Positions 9,271 through 18,744 of a stretch of 28,238 bases of DNA are shown here, one piece after another (position 1 is the stretch's first letter; the number at the start of each line of letters is the position of its first letter). A program made the position numbers and the translations under genes. Location: contig JAUCBJ010001173.1 in the NCBI GenBank assembly GCA_032718475.1, forward strand, positions 1-28,238, in the 5' to 3' direction. This DNA comes from Nemertoderma westbladi (taxonomy: Eukaryota; Xenacoelomorpha; Nemertodermatida; Nemertodermatidae). The notes beneath the pieces are model-generated. The model was given only the letters and a program-made list of their open reading frames with translations, was not told the origin of the DNA and did no database searches.

Positions 9271-10141
9271 TGTCGAAAATATACTCCGTAGGCCTAGTAC
9301 CTGGTGCCTCGGCACTCAGTAGGGGCCTACTACAGTACCGTAGTACTGTGGTGGTATTCGCCGCAGGTGGTAGGTGGTCGGCGCAGATAGTGTGGTCTAT
9401 CAGCTATGCTTTGTAGGCCTACAATGTACATAACATACCGCACTGTCTGTCTAGATAATATCTCAGCAAAATGAACCGTAAATGTTTTACGACACCCTAT
9501 ACAGTATAATACAAAATAAAACATACGTAGTTAATCTATTTTATATTAGGTCATGGCTAGCATGAGATATAGATACTGTATCAAACGTTGGAGTTTACAG
9601 TATACAATATAGAGTTATTCATTCATTCAGTTTTAGGTGAAATGTTTTCAAATTATTATTAAAGTAAAGGACCAAAATAACTATTTCATTTTTATTCCGC
9701 AATAAACTTTCGCCTATTACAGTGCACAACATACCTAGGCATCAGGTACTACCACCGTTGTACAGTATTAACCGTCTAGGCTAGGCAACTGGTACTGGGT
9801 AACTACCCGTAGCGGCAACCCAGTCCCGCTGTCCCGGCAACAGTCTAGCTGTACTTATTAATTATTTCGGACCAATTCGGACCAACATCCCATTTAGACC
9901 TTTGTATATTACTGTACGATAGTATCTGGTGCCTATTACTACATTATGCCGGGTAGTCTGGTGCCTCCTACACCGGGAAAGATTGTTGCGAAATAGCTGA
10001 GTTACTACAGTATGGGCGTTCGAACGTTGCACGGTTTTGCATCTGCGCGATGCCATTTTATCCTAATTAATAAATACAGGTACACCTGACTTCTGGAACA
10101 TTAAATGTATTTTAATATTATTATTGCTATTACGTAGCTAT
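9271..10141. other. Intergenic, no gene recognised
   Basis: Only short incidental ORFs. The stretch is rich in GTAC/TAGGCCTAC-type palindromes around 9285-9430 and 9720-9850, and no RNA gene was seen. It ends at the left target-site copy (GCTAT) of the BEL/Pao element. Confidence 0.55.
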
Positions 10142-10758
10142 TGTAAGCAGATACAATTCACTGCACTACCCAGCGGAAAATGGGGAAAGTGGCTTTTTAC
10201 CAATTATAGTTGGCTAGGTGACATCAGCAATATAATGTCACCTAACAACCAACAAAGGCAATATACATTGCCAGCCACAAGTAGAGATGAGAGGCTAGAA
10301 GCCATCTCAGGGGGACGAAGGGAGCTAGCGCGTGGGTATAAGGGAACAGGGAGTGCCAAGGGAAGGATGGATAGGTTAGCCAATGATGGGGCAGAACACC
10401 ATCTGATTAGGATGCATCCATTGGCCAGGCCACGCAGCAAGTAGCCATATTCCATATGTGTTAGTAATATAACCGTTGCATTTATTACCTGTTGTTCAGT
10501 TGGTTTGTGTAGAGATGTGGAAGCAAGACGGTTTAAACCGTCGTCATCGTCATTAACTGTGCTATTATTATATTCTGATTGTGCTATTATTGTATTCTGA
10601 CATTACGAACAACTGCCACTAAAACTCAGTTATTCTATCGGCCTCCGGCCTTTCAGATACCACAAGCCTTTCAGCAGCCAGCGGAAGCGGTGACGCGTAT
10701 TATCCAAAAGCAAACACATCGGTCAGGATTCCCTCACCAACTCAGGGATCCCATCACA
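10142..10758 (+). repeat. BEL/Pao 5' LTR (617 bp)
   Basis: Starts TGTAAGC and ends ATCACA. It contains three foldback elements conserved in the other LTR: TAGGTGACAT/ATGTCACCTA (10215-10244), GGCAAT/ATTGCC (10257-10272) and the perfect palindrome GACGGTTTAAACCGTC (10527-10542). About 4-5% divergent from the 3' LTR, with a 169-bp central block (10456-10624) that is identical. Confidence 0.93.
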
Positions 10759-10793
10759 GTTTAAACCTCGCTTAGAAACTTGAAAACCAGAAT

Positions 10794-11237
10794 ATGAGGT
10801 CCAAGACAAACTGTGACTGCGCAAACGCCAACGAGATGAGTGAACAACAACCACCCCAAGGTCCAGAGGGAGGAGGAAGCCCGCCATGCACTCCGATTGA
10901 TAGAGACCAAACGATCCGGGAAGCAGCGACGAGAAGGTACCAGCCCGTCACACCGGATTCGCCGAGGAGAGACGGTTCGGTCAATGAGAAGGAGAACGGT
11001 CGAGTACGAGGAGAAGAGGGACGCGAGTCGGCACGGGATCAGAGTGGAGAACGAAGTACTGGAGTCGCCAGCCAACCAGTGGCTGAAGTCGCAATGGTGG
11101 GGCCGATGGTACGACGCCGGACGTGGAGAGAAGGTCAAGTTCAGGAGGAAGATGTCGGGACGAGCGATCGCCTACGACGAGGGTACAACGTGACAAGGAA
11201 GCTATACTCAAGGATGCTACGAGCGGAGGAAAGTTAG
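10794..11237 (+). CDS. Unassigned leader ORF of the BEL/Pao element
   Basis: A 147-codon ORF opening with ATG 36 nt after the 5' LTR. It is Arg/Glu/Gly/Pro-rich (EQQPPQGPEGGGSPP near the start) with no recognisable domain. A second frame (10840-11193) is open over the same stretch, so composition alone may keep both open. It precedes the likely Gag start at 11442. A splice-donor-like GTGAGT lies just downstream at 11265. It could be an eroded N-terminal part of Gag, a leader ORF, or non-coding. Confidence 0.3.
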   Translation: MRSKTNCDCANANEMSEQQPPQGPEGGGSPPCTPIDRDQTIREAATRRYQPVTPDSPRRDGSVNEKENGRVRGEEGRESARDQSGERSTGVASQPVAEVAMVGPMVRRRTWREGQVQEEDVGTSDRLRRGYNVTRKLYSRMLRAEES

Positions 11238-11264
11238 ACCAGCCCAAGTTGTACCGGAGACTCG

Positions 11265-11270
11265 GTGAGT
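11265..11270 (+). promoter_or_regulatory. Possible splice donor in the BEL/Pao leader
   Basis: CTCG|GTGAGT matches the donor consensus upstream of Gag. Paired with the acceptor-like CTTTCTAAG at 17341-17349, it could generate a spliced message for the 3' accessory ORF. Sequence match only. Confidence 0.25.
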
Positions 11271-12426
11271 GCAATTAACATTTCCACTACCTAGTCCGAT
11301 TTTGGCAGGGGGAACTATCGAGTGAGAGGGCAAGGGCGGTCGCCACAGAACTGTTTGAATTGTGGCGATCCGAGATAATGCCACCTGGTGTAGTGTACGT
11401 AGGAATTATCTAGTGGATGCACGGGGGATTAAGTTAGTGGGATGGGCAGATCCGCACGACTGCTAGCAAGCACGGCAAAATTAGTAGAACGAACAGGCGA
11501 CGGGAGTCCGTCGCAACCGAAAAGTCTGCTACATCCTCCGCGAAAGCAAGAAGGGTGTTAGAGATAGATCTGGCGTGTCAGTTAGATATGGTTGCATTAG
11601 ATCAAAAGGAATTAGAGAGACAGCTGGATGAGGGGACTGCGTTATTAGAAAGGGAGCTAGCGAGAGTGTGTAAAGAGAGGGCTGATAAGGTGGTGAGAAA
11701 CTATAGGAAATGTGAGGAGATGGAAAAGAGTGAGCATGAAGAGCGGGAGGCGAGAGAGGTGAACGAGAGCAAAGAGCGAGAGGCGAGGAAAGCTGAGAGG
11801 ATTGCGAGGGAGGCAGAGTTAGCCAATCAGAGTGTTAGAGAGGATAGAGAGAGAGAGATATCTGGTAAGAGAATTCGGGATGATATGCATACCCGGTTGA
11901 CGGGGTTAATGCAGTATCAGGCGAAACAAAAGCGCCCATTAAAGCTGGCAAAAATGGGTTTATCAGAGAGCGAAGCTGGTTCGGGAAGTATTTACGAGGA
12001 ACCAGGGGTGATGGAAACCTTTGTTAATACCCCACTTACAGGTACCGGACGACAGACACAAAACTGGTGTGACCGGACGGATGGGGGGGGAGGTAACGAC
12101 AATACGTTTAATGAGAATGTTAATATTAATAATACCGTAATAGATAATCCTAACAATAATGAAACGTTTCTTACAGGAAATAATATTTTAATAGATATAA
12201 TGTAAATAAATATTGGTGCGCCGAATAACCAAAATAATTTAAATAATAATATTAGTAGTGGTACGATAAATAACAATATAATAAATAATCCTGGTGAAAT
12301 TAATCAAAATAATCTAAATAATAATATAATGAATAATCACGGCAAGGCTAGTGGCAGTACAATTAATATAAACATTAGTGAAGTATACAATGTATACAAG
12401 TATACATTGTATACAAAGTATACAAG

Positions 12427-12666
12427 TGAACTGGGGCTCCCAATGACGGAGGAGAATAGAGGGGGGCAACAGACGCCCCACGGATGTCTGCGGGAAATGC
12501 GCGCGGTGGGTTAGTGAACCGTGGCACCCAACAACGGGGGGAAAGGGGGGGGGGGGGGGGAACAGACGCCCCGCGAGCATTGGCGAAAAATGCGCGCAAT
12601 GAGTCAAGTGAACCGTGGCACCCAACGACGGAGGATAGTAGAAGGGCAACGGATATCCGCGAGGCC
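12427..12666 (+). repeat. ~90-bp tandem repeat within gag, 2.6 units
   Basis: Units begin at 12427, 12514 and 12608 (the last partial). Shared blocks are TGAACCGTGGCACCCAAC, AACAGACGCCCC and AAATGCGCGC. The second unit contains a 16-G run (12545-12560), which changes unit length and frame. Confidence 0.8.
12545..12560 (+). repeat. (G)16 tract
   Basis: One of six sense-strand G-runs of 10 or more inside the BEL/Pao element. Confidence 0.9.
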
Positions 12667-13416
12667 ATACAACCAGGTAGAGGGAGGAATGTTGGTGCCG
12701 TAAGCGGCCAAACGAGAGAACGTCGAGGCCACTCGGAAGACGGAAGGAGAACAGTTCATCCGGGAGGTCGATACGAGACCTCATGAACATGGATATAATG
12801 TCGAAACCGGAGGATGCGAGGAGGAGCGAGGAGATGTTGCTACGGGCAACCTCTGATCTCGAGATAGGATGGACAGTGAACCATTGATAGTTGAAGTAGA
12901 GAGGGAGGGCCAGTGGGGTCGTACTCCGGGAGATTACCATTGCCCCGGAGAAACACAACCTGGCGAAATATATCACACACCGGGAGAGGGGTACAGAGTG
13001 TACCGGAACGAGGAGGAAGATAGAAGAGGGGATCGAAGGGAAACTTCCCATTGGAACGTAGCTGGTGATCGCAGGGAGGAGTTCTTGGAATATTCGAGAA
13101 GATTAAACTTCGATCCGGAGGAACACACCTACAGACTGCAGGACATACTGTAGGCCTTACTGCACATACTATAGGCCATGCTGGGAGAGATAGTGTAGGC
13201 GCTAGGGTAGCGCGAATGCCGGGATTGGACCCAGAGGTCGCGGCTTACATACCATTGAGTAGGCAGGAACCTGCTAGGAATATACCGGTACCTGCACACC
13301 AGTATGAATATAATATGCAGGGATATAACACATACCCAGGGGAGGGGGGGGGGTATTGCAGATAGCTGTATGCGCCCCAATATAATGACATCTGCCCCAG
13401 TGCCATTTATAACATC

Positions 13417-13435
13417 GGGGGGGGGGGGGGGGGGG
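13417..13435 (+). repeat. (G)19 tract
   Basis: Longest G-run in the element; a second run of 10 G lies nearby at 13344-13353. Both interrupt the Gly/Tyr/Pro-rich spacer of gag. Confidence 0.9.
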
Positions 13436-14727
13436 CAGGGTGACATTCCCCCATTACTGTATCCGCAATAATGCAACCTAAAATAAAAAACGCGACCCCA
13501 AAGATCATGCAACATGGAGATATGGAGGGGACAGTTACCCCCGATGATATACCCTACTCAGGGAAAGTTGACGAAACCGAGAGGCGAAGCACAATCAACA
13601 TCGAAGGAGCCTGCATCCGTACCGTCAAGCGCACTGGAAATTCAAGCGATGGGAATGGCAACACTCATCGACGCGCTGAAAACTAGAATATAGCTGCCAC
13701 CAGTGGAGCCTTTTAAGTTTGATGTTAGCAAGCCGGAAGAATATCTACATTTCTAGAGGATGTCGAAAATCTCACACAGGCGGAGTGCCTTAAATATCCA
13801 CAAGTTTATACAGGGGGGCCAGCCTACGACATCGTGAGGCAATACCAAGGAATTGAAGGAGGATTTACAACCGCGTGGAGAGCCCTTGAACAGGAAATTT
13901 GGCCATCCTGCGAAGATTATCCGACAAACCTTAAGGGGAAGGGGAATAACATCAGGCGGACTCGCAGATAACCCTGTTAGCATCAAGACCTTCACTAACA
14001 AAGTAGAAAAGGCGCTGATAATCTTAAAGACCCTAGGCCTAGATGCACCATATTAACTCAATGCATCGAATAATATCACGACCATAGCGCAGGCACTTCT
14101 GATTTGGTTGAGGAACAAATGGAGAAAGATCGCTTTCTCCACTCGAGAGAAGAAGGGTGCAGAGCCAGGGTTGGAGGAGATGTTGAACTTCCTTAACTAC
14201 GAGGCGGATTTGATAACGGATCCAGTCTATAGTGGGGACAGTCTAGGCAAAGTACCGAAAACGGAATACAGCCGACCTAAACCCGAACATAGTGCGGCGA
14301 ATGCACTTCCAAAAGTGAGGCAGTTGCTACCATATGCGGCCACACAGGGGACTACAAGTCCGCAGAGTGCTGGGAGTAGAGCCACATCGTGGCAGGGACA
14401 GAAACAAAGCAACAAGACCAGTAGATATAAACCCAATACCCCCAGTAGGCCGAGTTCAAACAACCAAAACACCAAACTGCTAGATATGCATCTAAATGCA
14501 ATATGCGAAGCACTATATAAGGAATGCTACAACCCTGATTACAAATGCCGATTGCATAGGAGCGGGACATATAAGACCATAAACTGTAAGCATTGGCAGA
14601 TTAAACAAGACCAAATAGCCTCCACTGGAAAGAATGGCCCATGTCACCGATGCGCGGTAGGAGGGCACAGAAAGGATGAATGTCAAGAACCACCGATCAA
14701 GTATGCCAAGACTGATGGAACTGGAGG

Positions 14728-15340
14728 CCAGATGATGGCGACGAGCACCATGGGAGCAAGGTATTACTCGGAGTAGTACCAGTGAGAATAATTGGAGAAA
14801 GCGGACTATCGGTTGCAACATTAATGTTAGTCGATAGCGGAACAGCGTTCATGCTGACGGAGAGTTGGGTGGCTGTGAAGATAGGATTAAAGACCAGGCC
14901 AAGTAATATGGCGGTGACCATGATATCGAGCAAAGACGAGGTCATGAAGATGAGGATGGTACGGTGTGAAATTGGAGCAATAACACCAGGGTGCGACTAT
15001 GGGGCTACAATTGAACCCATTCAAATAATAGAGTCGATAAACATAAACGCCAGGCGACCTACAAAGATCGAGTCAAACAAAACCGGTACCTGGACGGCAT
15101 CGACTTCTCTGTGCCCAAACTAGATGTCCCGAAAGTGTCTCTCATAGTCGGCATGGACTGTCCGATGGCCCATGAGAGGTTGCAAACCATCTTCAGAGAC
15201 GACAAAGAGCGAGACCCGGTGGCCATTCTCACGTCATTCGGATGGATGCTCAGTGGCCCAATAAAGACGAGGATCCTGTTTAGCGTATCCGAATCCTCTG
15301 GATGCATGCTGTCCGGTACCTTTGAAGACATAGAGCAAAA
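14728..15340 (+). pseudogene. BEL/Pao aspartic protease region
   Basis: The frame entering from about 14728 reads VLLGVVPVRIIGESG, then LMLVDSGTAFMLTESWVA with the catalytic Asp codon at 14833-14835, typical of the BEL/Pao (A17/DUF1758) protease that follows Gag directly. A frame change near 15070 leads to VSLIVGMDCPMAHERL and SFGWMLSGP (15135-15260), the conserved C-terminal protease motifs that in intact elements precede reverse transcriptase. At least one frameshift (15060-15120) and one separating it from gag are present, so the protein is broken. Confidence 0.8.
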
Positions 15341-15435
15341 GCAAAAGACGGGTGATGGGGAGGTTCCATATTGGAAGCGGCCCGAGCAGAAGTCAAAGAC
15401 GGGCGATGGGGGAGGTCCCATATGAGAAGCGGCCC
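15333..15435 (+). repeat. ~51-bp tandem duplication after the protease
   Basis: Two units, 15333-15383 and 15384-15435, share AAAGACGGGTGATGGGG-type and AAGCGGCCC blocks with several differences. It lies at the point where reverse transcriptase sequence should begin but is missing. Confidence 0.75.
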
Positions 15436-15465
15436 GGGGAAGGATATCAGGAATCGGGGGCAGGA

Positions 15466-15840
15466 ATGGATCTGGAACCACGCATAGTGGAAAGGGTGGA
15501 GGATGAGTCCAGAGAAATACCACCAATAGAAGAGTCAGGAGGAGGAGCAACAGCAAGAGAGTGGGCGGAGGAGAATGGGTTCAATGCACAGGACCTTGAG
15601 GCAATGGGATGGAACACAGACGTTCCTGGCAAGTATCAGTACGGGGATGGGAAAGAGTTGATGGCGAGATATCCAGAGAGATGCCCGGAAGAGACGCCGA
15701 TCCAATTGGGAAGTATACTGATACTAGGGGGATTGAACAAGAAGATAAGGATAAAGAAGAAGAAACATAACAGGGTTGATCCAAAGGGAGAGGATTTGAG
15801 GATAAAGGATGATGGGAATGGGAAAGTTAGAGGAGACGTG
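15466..15840 (+). pseudogene. Acidic/basic linker replacing RT-RNase H
   Basis: Open from ATG 15466 with MDLEPRIVERVED and, 12 codons on, IPPIE. The same pairing recurs at 18814-18879 in the 3' accessory region and the first part at 12869. A Lys-rich stretch (KKIRIKKKKHNR) follows near 15745. No reverse transcriptase or RNase H motif is visible here or anywhere else in the element. Most likely this is rearranged element sequence brought in when the core of pol was lost. Confidence 0.45.
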
Positions 15841-16398
15841 TTGAACACGGGACTGGCAGAGTGCGAGGGGGCATTAAATGTTAAACCATTTTGCGTACCG
15901 AATGATGACCAAGGGTCATCGGGGGCTTTAACGCCGGCACACATATTGAGGGGGAGGCCAGCAGAGGTGGAATGTACCAGTGACGATGATATGAAGGGGG
16001 GCATTCTACCGCCAAATGACTACAAGATGAAGGGTGGCATTCTGCCACCAAAAGACGATGACAAATTCTGTGAAATAGCGGGAAGGTCGGACCTGAGACA
16101 GGAGAAGAGGATGGGGGGGGGGGGGGGCAGTGACGGGCCAGATGTGATGTCAGTGGGCCAGAAGTGGATATGAATCCTACTGATGAAAAGACAACCAAGG
16201 GTAGCATTTGACTACAAAGGGAGGAATTTTATAAAGAAATGGCAAGTCTCCAGGATGAAGATGTCTATGACAGCAGGGGGCATTCTACTACTGAATGCTA
16301 CCCCAGCGAGGATGGAAAGATTAGATCCGTGGAAGTGAGGATCGGAGGAAAGATAGGGGCCAAAGATAGGAAGACCTACAGGAGGGCAGCGCCCTAAT
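15841..16398 (+). pseudogene. BEL/Pao integrase C-terminal remnant and Pol end
   Basis: LNVKPFCVPNDD and ALTPAHILRGRP (15925-15960) match the conserved C-terminal part of BEL/Pao integrase. After a G15 run (16113-16127) and frame breaks, GKIRSVEVRI and KTYRRAA (16320-16395) match the usual Pol end, where the post-integrase domain finishes. A short internal repeat KGGILPP occurs at ~15991 and ~16033. The D,D,E catalytic core upstream is absent. Confidence 0.75.
16113..16127 (+). repeat. (G)15 tract
   Basis: Sense-strand G-run between the integrase remnant and the Pol end; it coincides with a frame break. Confidence 0.9.
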
Positions 16399-16399
16399 T

Positions 16400-17382
16400 A
16401 TTAGAGTCGTCCAATATATTGGACTGAGGGGGGTGGGAATGAGGGTGAGATGCCCTTCCCCACACACAAATAAAAATAAAATAATAAAATAAAAAATAAA
16501 AATGAGTAAGTAGTAGTACCAAGGTACAGTTTAGGTAGATATTATGTACATCTGATGGGTATGGACATAACAACGTACATAATATTTAGGTGTAGGTAGT
16601 TATAATTATGTACGTCGGATGGGTACGAAGGTACCAAAGTACCTAGTTTACATACGCACCACATGCCAGGTCAATGGGAGCAATATCAGTATATGATATA
16701 TACTGTAGTAGAAGGGTACATAGTACCATAGTAAGGATTGGAAGGGTATACATTGCGTACGTCTGATTGGCACAATGTGCCAATGTACGTAATAAATACC
16801 AAACATGCCGGGTCAATGGGACCAATATTAATACGTAATACATACTACAGTTGGCACTGAGGGTACCATGTGAGGAGTTAAATGGGGTATGTAGGCGTAG
16901 TAAAATAGACTGTGTAGGCCGCACGAACTAGACTACTATAGTGCATAGCCCGTAGTAAAGACTTAGGCTATTGTTACAGAGCCAGAAAGCTGTCTGGTAG
17001 GAAGCTAGTACAACAATAAGAAAACTGTAGCTAGTCTTCTCTGTAGACAAGTAGAGGTGAATTACTTACGTAGTAATTGAGTAGCAGGTAGAATAATAGG
17101 ACATGGGGGGGGGGGGGGAATATAAAAATAATAATAAAAAATTAGAAAATTATAGCAACTGGGAATAAGGATTCTAGAATCATTAATAAAAGTAACGGAC
17201 AGAATTACAAATTAGGACCAAAATTGGCACATAGGGGGAATATTTGTACAAAAAATCGACAAAAGACCAGATAGGAGGTAGGCCATCACTGATCAAAACT
17301 AATTAAAGACCATATTTAGTAATCTCTTACCTAACTGAGCCTTTCTAAGGCACCACCAGCCTGGTGAGAGAGTGGAATCGTG
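16400..17382 (+). other. BEL/Pao non-coding spacer between pol and accessory genes
   Basis: AT-rich and GTAC-rich with stops in all frames. It contains an imperfect long duplication: an ATTATGTACATCTGATGGG-type block and a CATGCCAGGTCAATGGGA-type block (16540-16700) recur in the same order at 16750-16860. A 17-bp palindrome TTGGCACAATGTGCCAA lies at 16767-16783 and a 14-G run at 17105-17118. An acceptor-like CTTTCTAAG ends at 17349. Confidence 0.6.
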
Positions 17383-18600
17383 ATGGTGGAGAAACTGGTG
17401 AAGAAGAGGAAGTCGGAGAAGAGCGGGAAGGAGTTACTAGTGGACTTCATGTTGAGGCATCCGGAGAATAAGACAACGGAATACTACAAACGACTCCTGA
17501 AGAGTCAGAAAGTGCATGCTCTACTAGATCAGTTTAGGGAGATGCACAAGCTACTACTAGTCGGGACCTATGGGATGCCGTCGTTGGATAACACGATCGA
17601 CGAGCATCTTCGCTACGTTGTAAAGGGAGACGAGGCTACCTTCAGGATACCGAAGTATGCGAGGGAACCACCTAGGAAGGAATGGAGGAGGTTTGTAGAT
17701 TCTGTGGAGAGGGGTGGATACATGATCCTAGATGACAAGGGGACTGTGGAGGATGACGAAGGGTCAAGAAGGGGGTCAGGAGGATCGGGTAGAACTATAT
17801 TGCTGCATTTAGCGGCGCCGAATGGAGATATCTTTCTATTCGACCTAGGGACCTATGGAAAGAGGAGCGGGCCGAAGTTAATCCACCTACCGGATGCGGT
17901 GCAGAAACTAGTAAGGTTGAAGACTACGATAAAGGTTGGATTGGCGATACGCGACGACGCGGAGAGGATTATTGGACCGGGCACCCCTCTTCTGGACATG
18001 CAGGTAGTCTACATGGCTATGACGAAACCAGATGGATTGGGATTGGTGGATAACACGGGACAATACGGAGCCGTGGTGATGGGCCAGCTGATGGGACTCA
18101 TCTGCCACAAGCTGACGGGGTGGAGCTTGCGAACTCACTCAAATGGGGAGCGAGATCGGGGAAGGAGGAGTTATATCACTTCTGGAAAGGAGCGATAAAG
18201 ATATATCAGAAGAGATATATCTTACAGGAGGACTGGATAATGACAGGTTTGCTGAACCTATTTATCACAGTGGTTATTGGCAGGGAGCCGACGGCGTTTC
18301 TACTGATGGGAGCAGCTTTGAGCCACAGGAGAGCCTTTAAGGTAGCCCTAGAAGGTCTTGTAGACCACCCAGGGTAGAAGGGCGAATCGGTGTATTCTGA
18401 TTCCCAACACCTGGTGGACATAGAGGTAGACACACCGTACAAATGATGGAAGAAACACGAGGCGGATAGAGAAAAGGAAAGGAGGCTAGAGGAAGTCGCC
18501 AGGAGAGAGAGGAGGGAGGCAGCAGGCAGAGAGGCAGATATAAGGGGAGGGGAGTACGATTTTGAGGCCCAAGATTTGGATGAGTTGAGGTGAGGATCGG
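17383..18600 (+). pseudogene. Accessory ORF: 3'-5' exonuclease-like domain (RNase D/WRN type)
   Basis: Starts at ATG 17383, 34 nt after a splice-acceptor-like CTTTCTAAG. After a Lys-rich N-terminal part come YMILDDKGT (residues 114-122), ILLHLAAPNGDIFLFDLG (~140-157), IKVGLAIRDDAERI (183-196) and LDMQVVYMAMT. This spacing and content resemble the DEDD 3'-5' exonuclease fold (RNase D, WRN, EXD). A frame change near 18117 leads to LANSLKWGARSG and LYHFWKGAIKIY, which fits the last helices. Against canonical motifs, the Exo I D-x-E reads D-D-K and the Exo III Y-x3-D reads Y-x3-K, so activity is doubtful. Stops at 18375, 18444 and 18596 interrupt a following charged helical stretch (REKERRLEEVARRERRE). 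The assignment rests on motif reading only; an unrelated alpha/beta domain is possible. Confidence 0.5.
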
Positions 18601-18695
18601 AGATCTCGGGCGAGTTTCGGCTGGGGGACGAGGTGGATTGGATGGAAGAGACACTGATACAGTCTACATCGGGACTGCAAGGAATGCTGATGCCT

Positions 18696-18708
18696 GGGGG
18701 GGGGGGGG
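18696..18708 (+). repeat. (G)13 tract
   Basis: Sense-strand G-run marking the frame change between the two accessory segments. Confidence 0.9.
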
Positions 18709-18744
18709 TCTGATGGCGACTTTGGAAGGAAGAGACCGAGGACG

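Larger units (their letters stand above)
11442..14776 (+). pseudogene. BEL/Pao gag, multiply frameshifted
   Basis: The likely start is ATG 11442. A Ser/Lys-rich start gives way, after a frame change near 11550, to a long Glu/Arg-rich coiled coil (11555-11900). An Asn-rich linker (12090-12400) crosses a stop at 12203. Next come ~90-bp tandem repeats, an open acidic segment (12869-13153) and Tyr/Pro/Gly-rich spacer. The capsid-like region starts near 13700 with PPVEPFKFD and KPEEYLHF, the pattern of the BEL/Pao DUF1759 Gag domain. It continues through FTTAWRALEQEIW (~13860-13900), GHPAKIIRQ and LRNKWRKIAF (~14110) in alternating frames. A CCHC knuckle CHRCAVGGHRKDEC lies at 14642-14683. At least six frame breaks or stops make it non-functional. 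Gag normally forms the particle and packages RNA. Confidence 0.8.

Noticed and set aside
10759-10800. A tRNA 3'-end primer site after the BEL/Pao 5' LTR
   Set aside because: No TGG-initiated match was found; the site is too degraded or of an unfamiliar type to call.
12314-13051. Long minus-strand ORF inside the BEL/Pao gag region
   Set aside because: Antisense to repeat- and G-run-rich gag DNA; the peptide is a Ser/Pro/Leu-rich antisense shadow.
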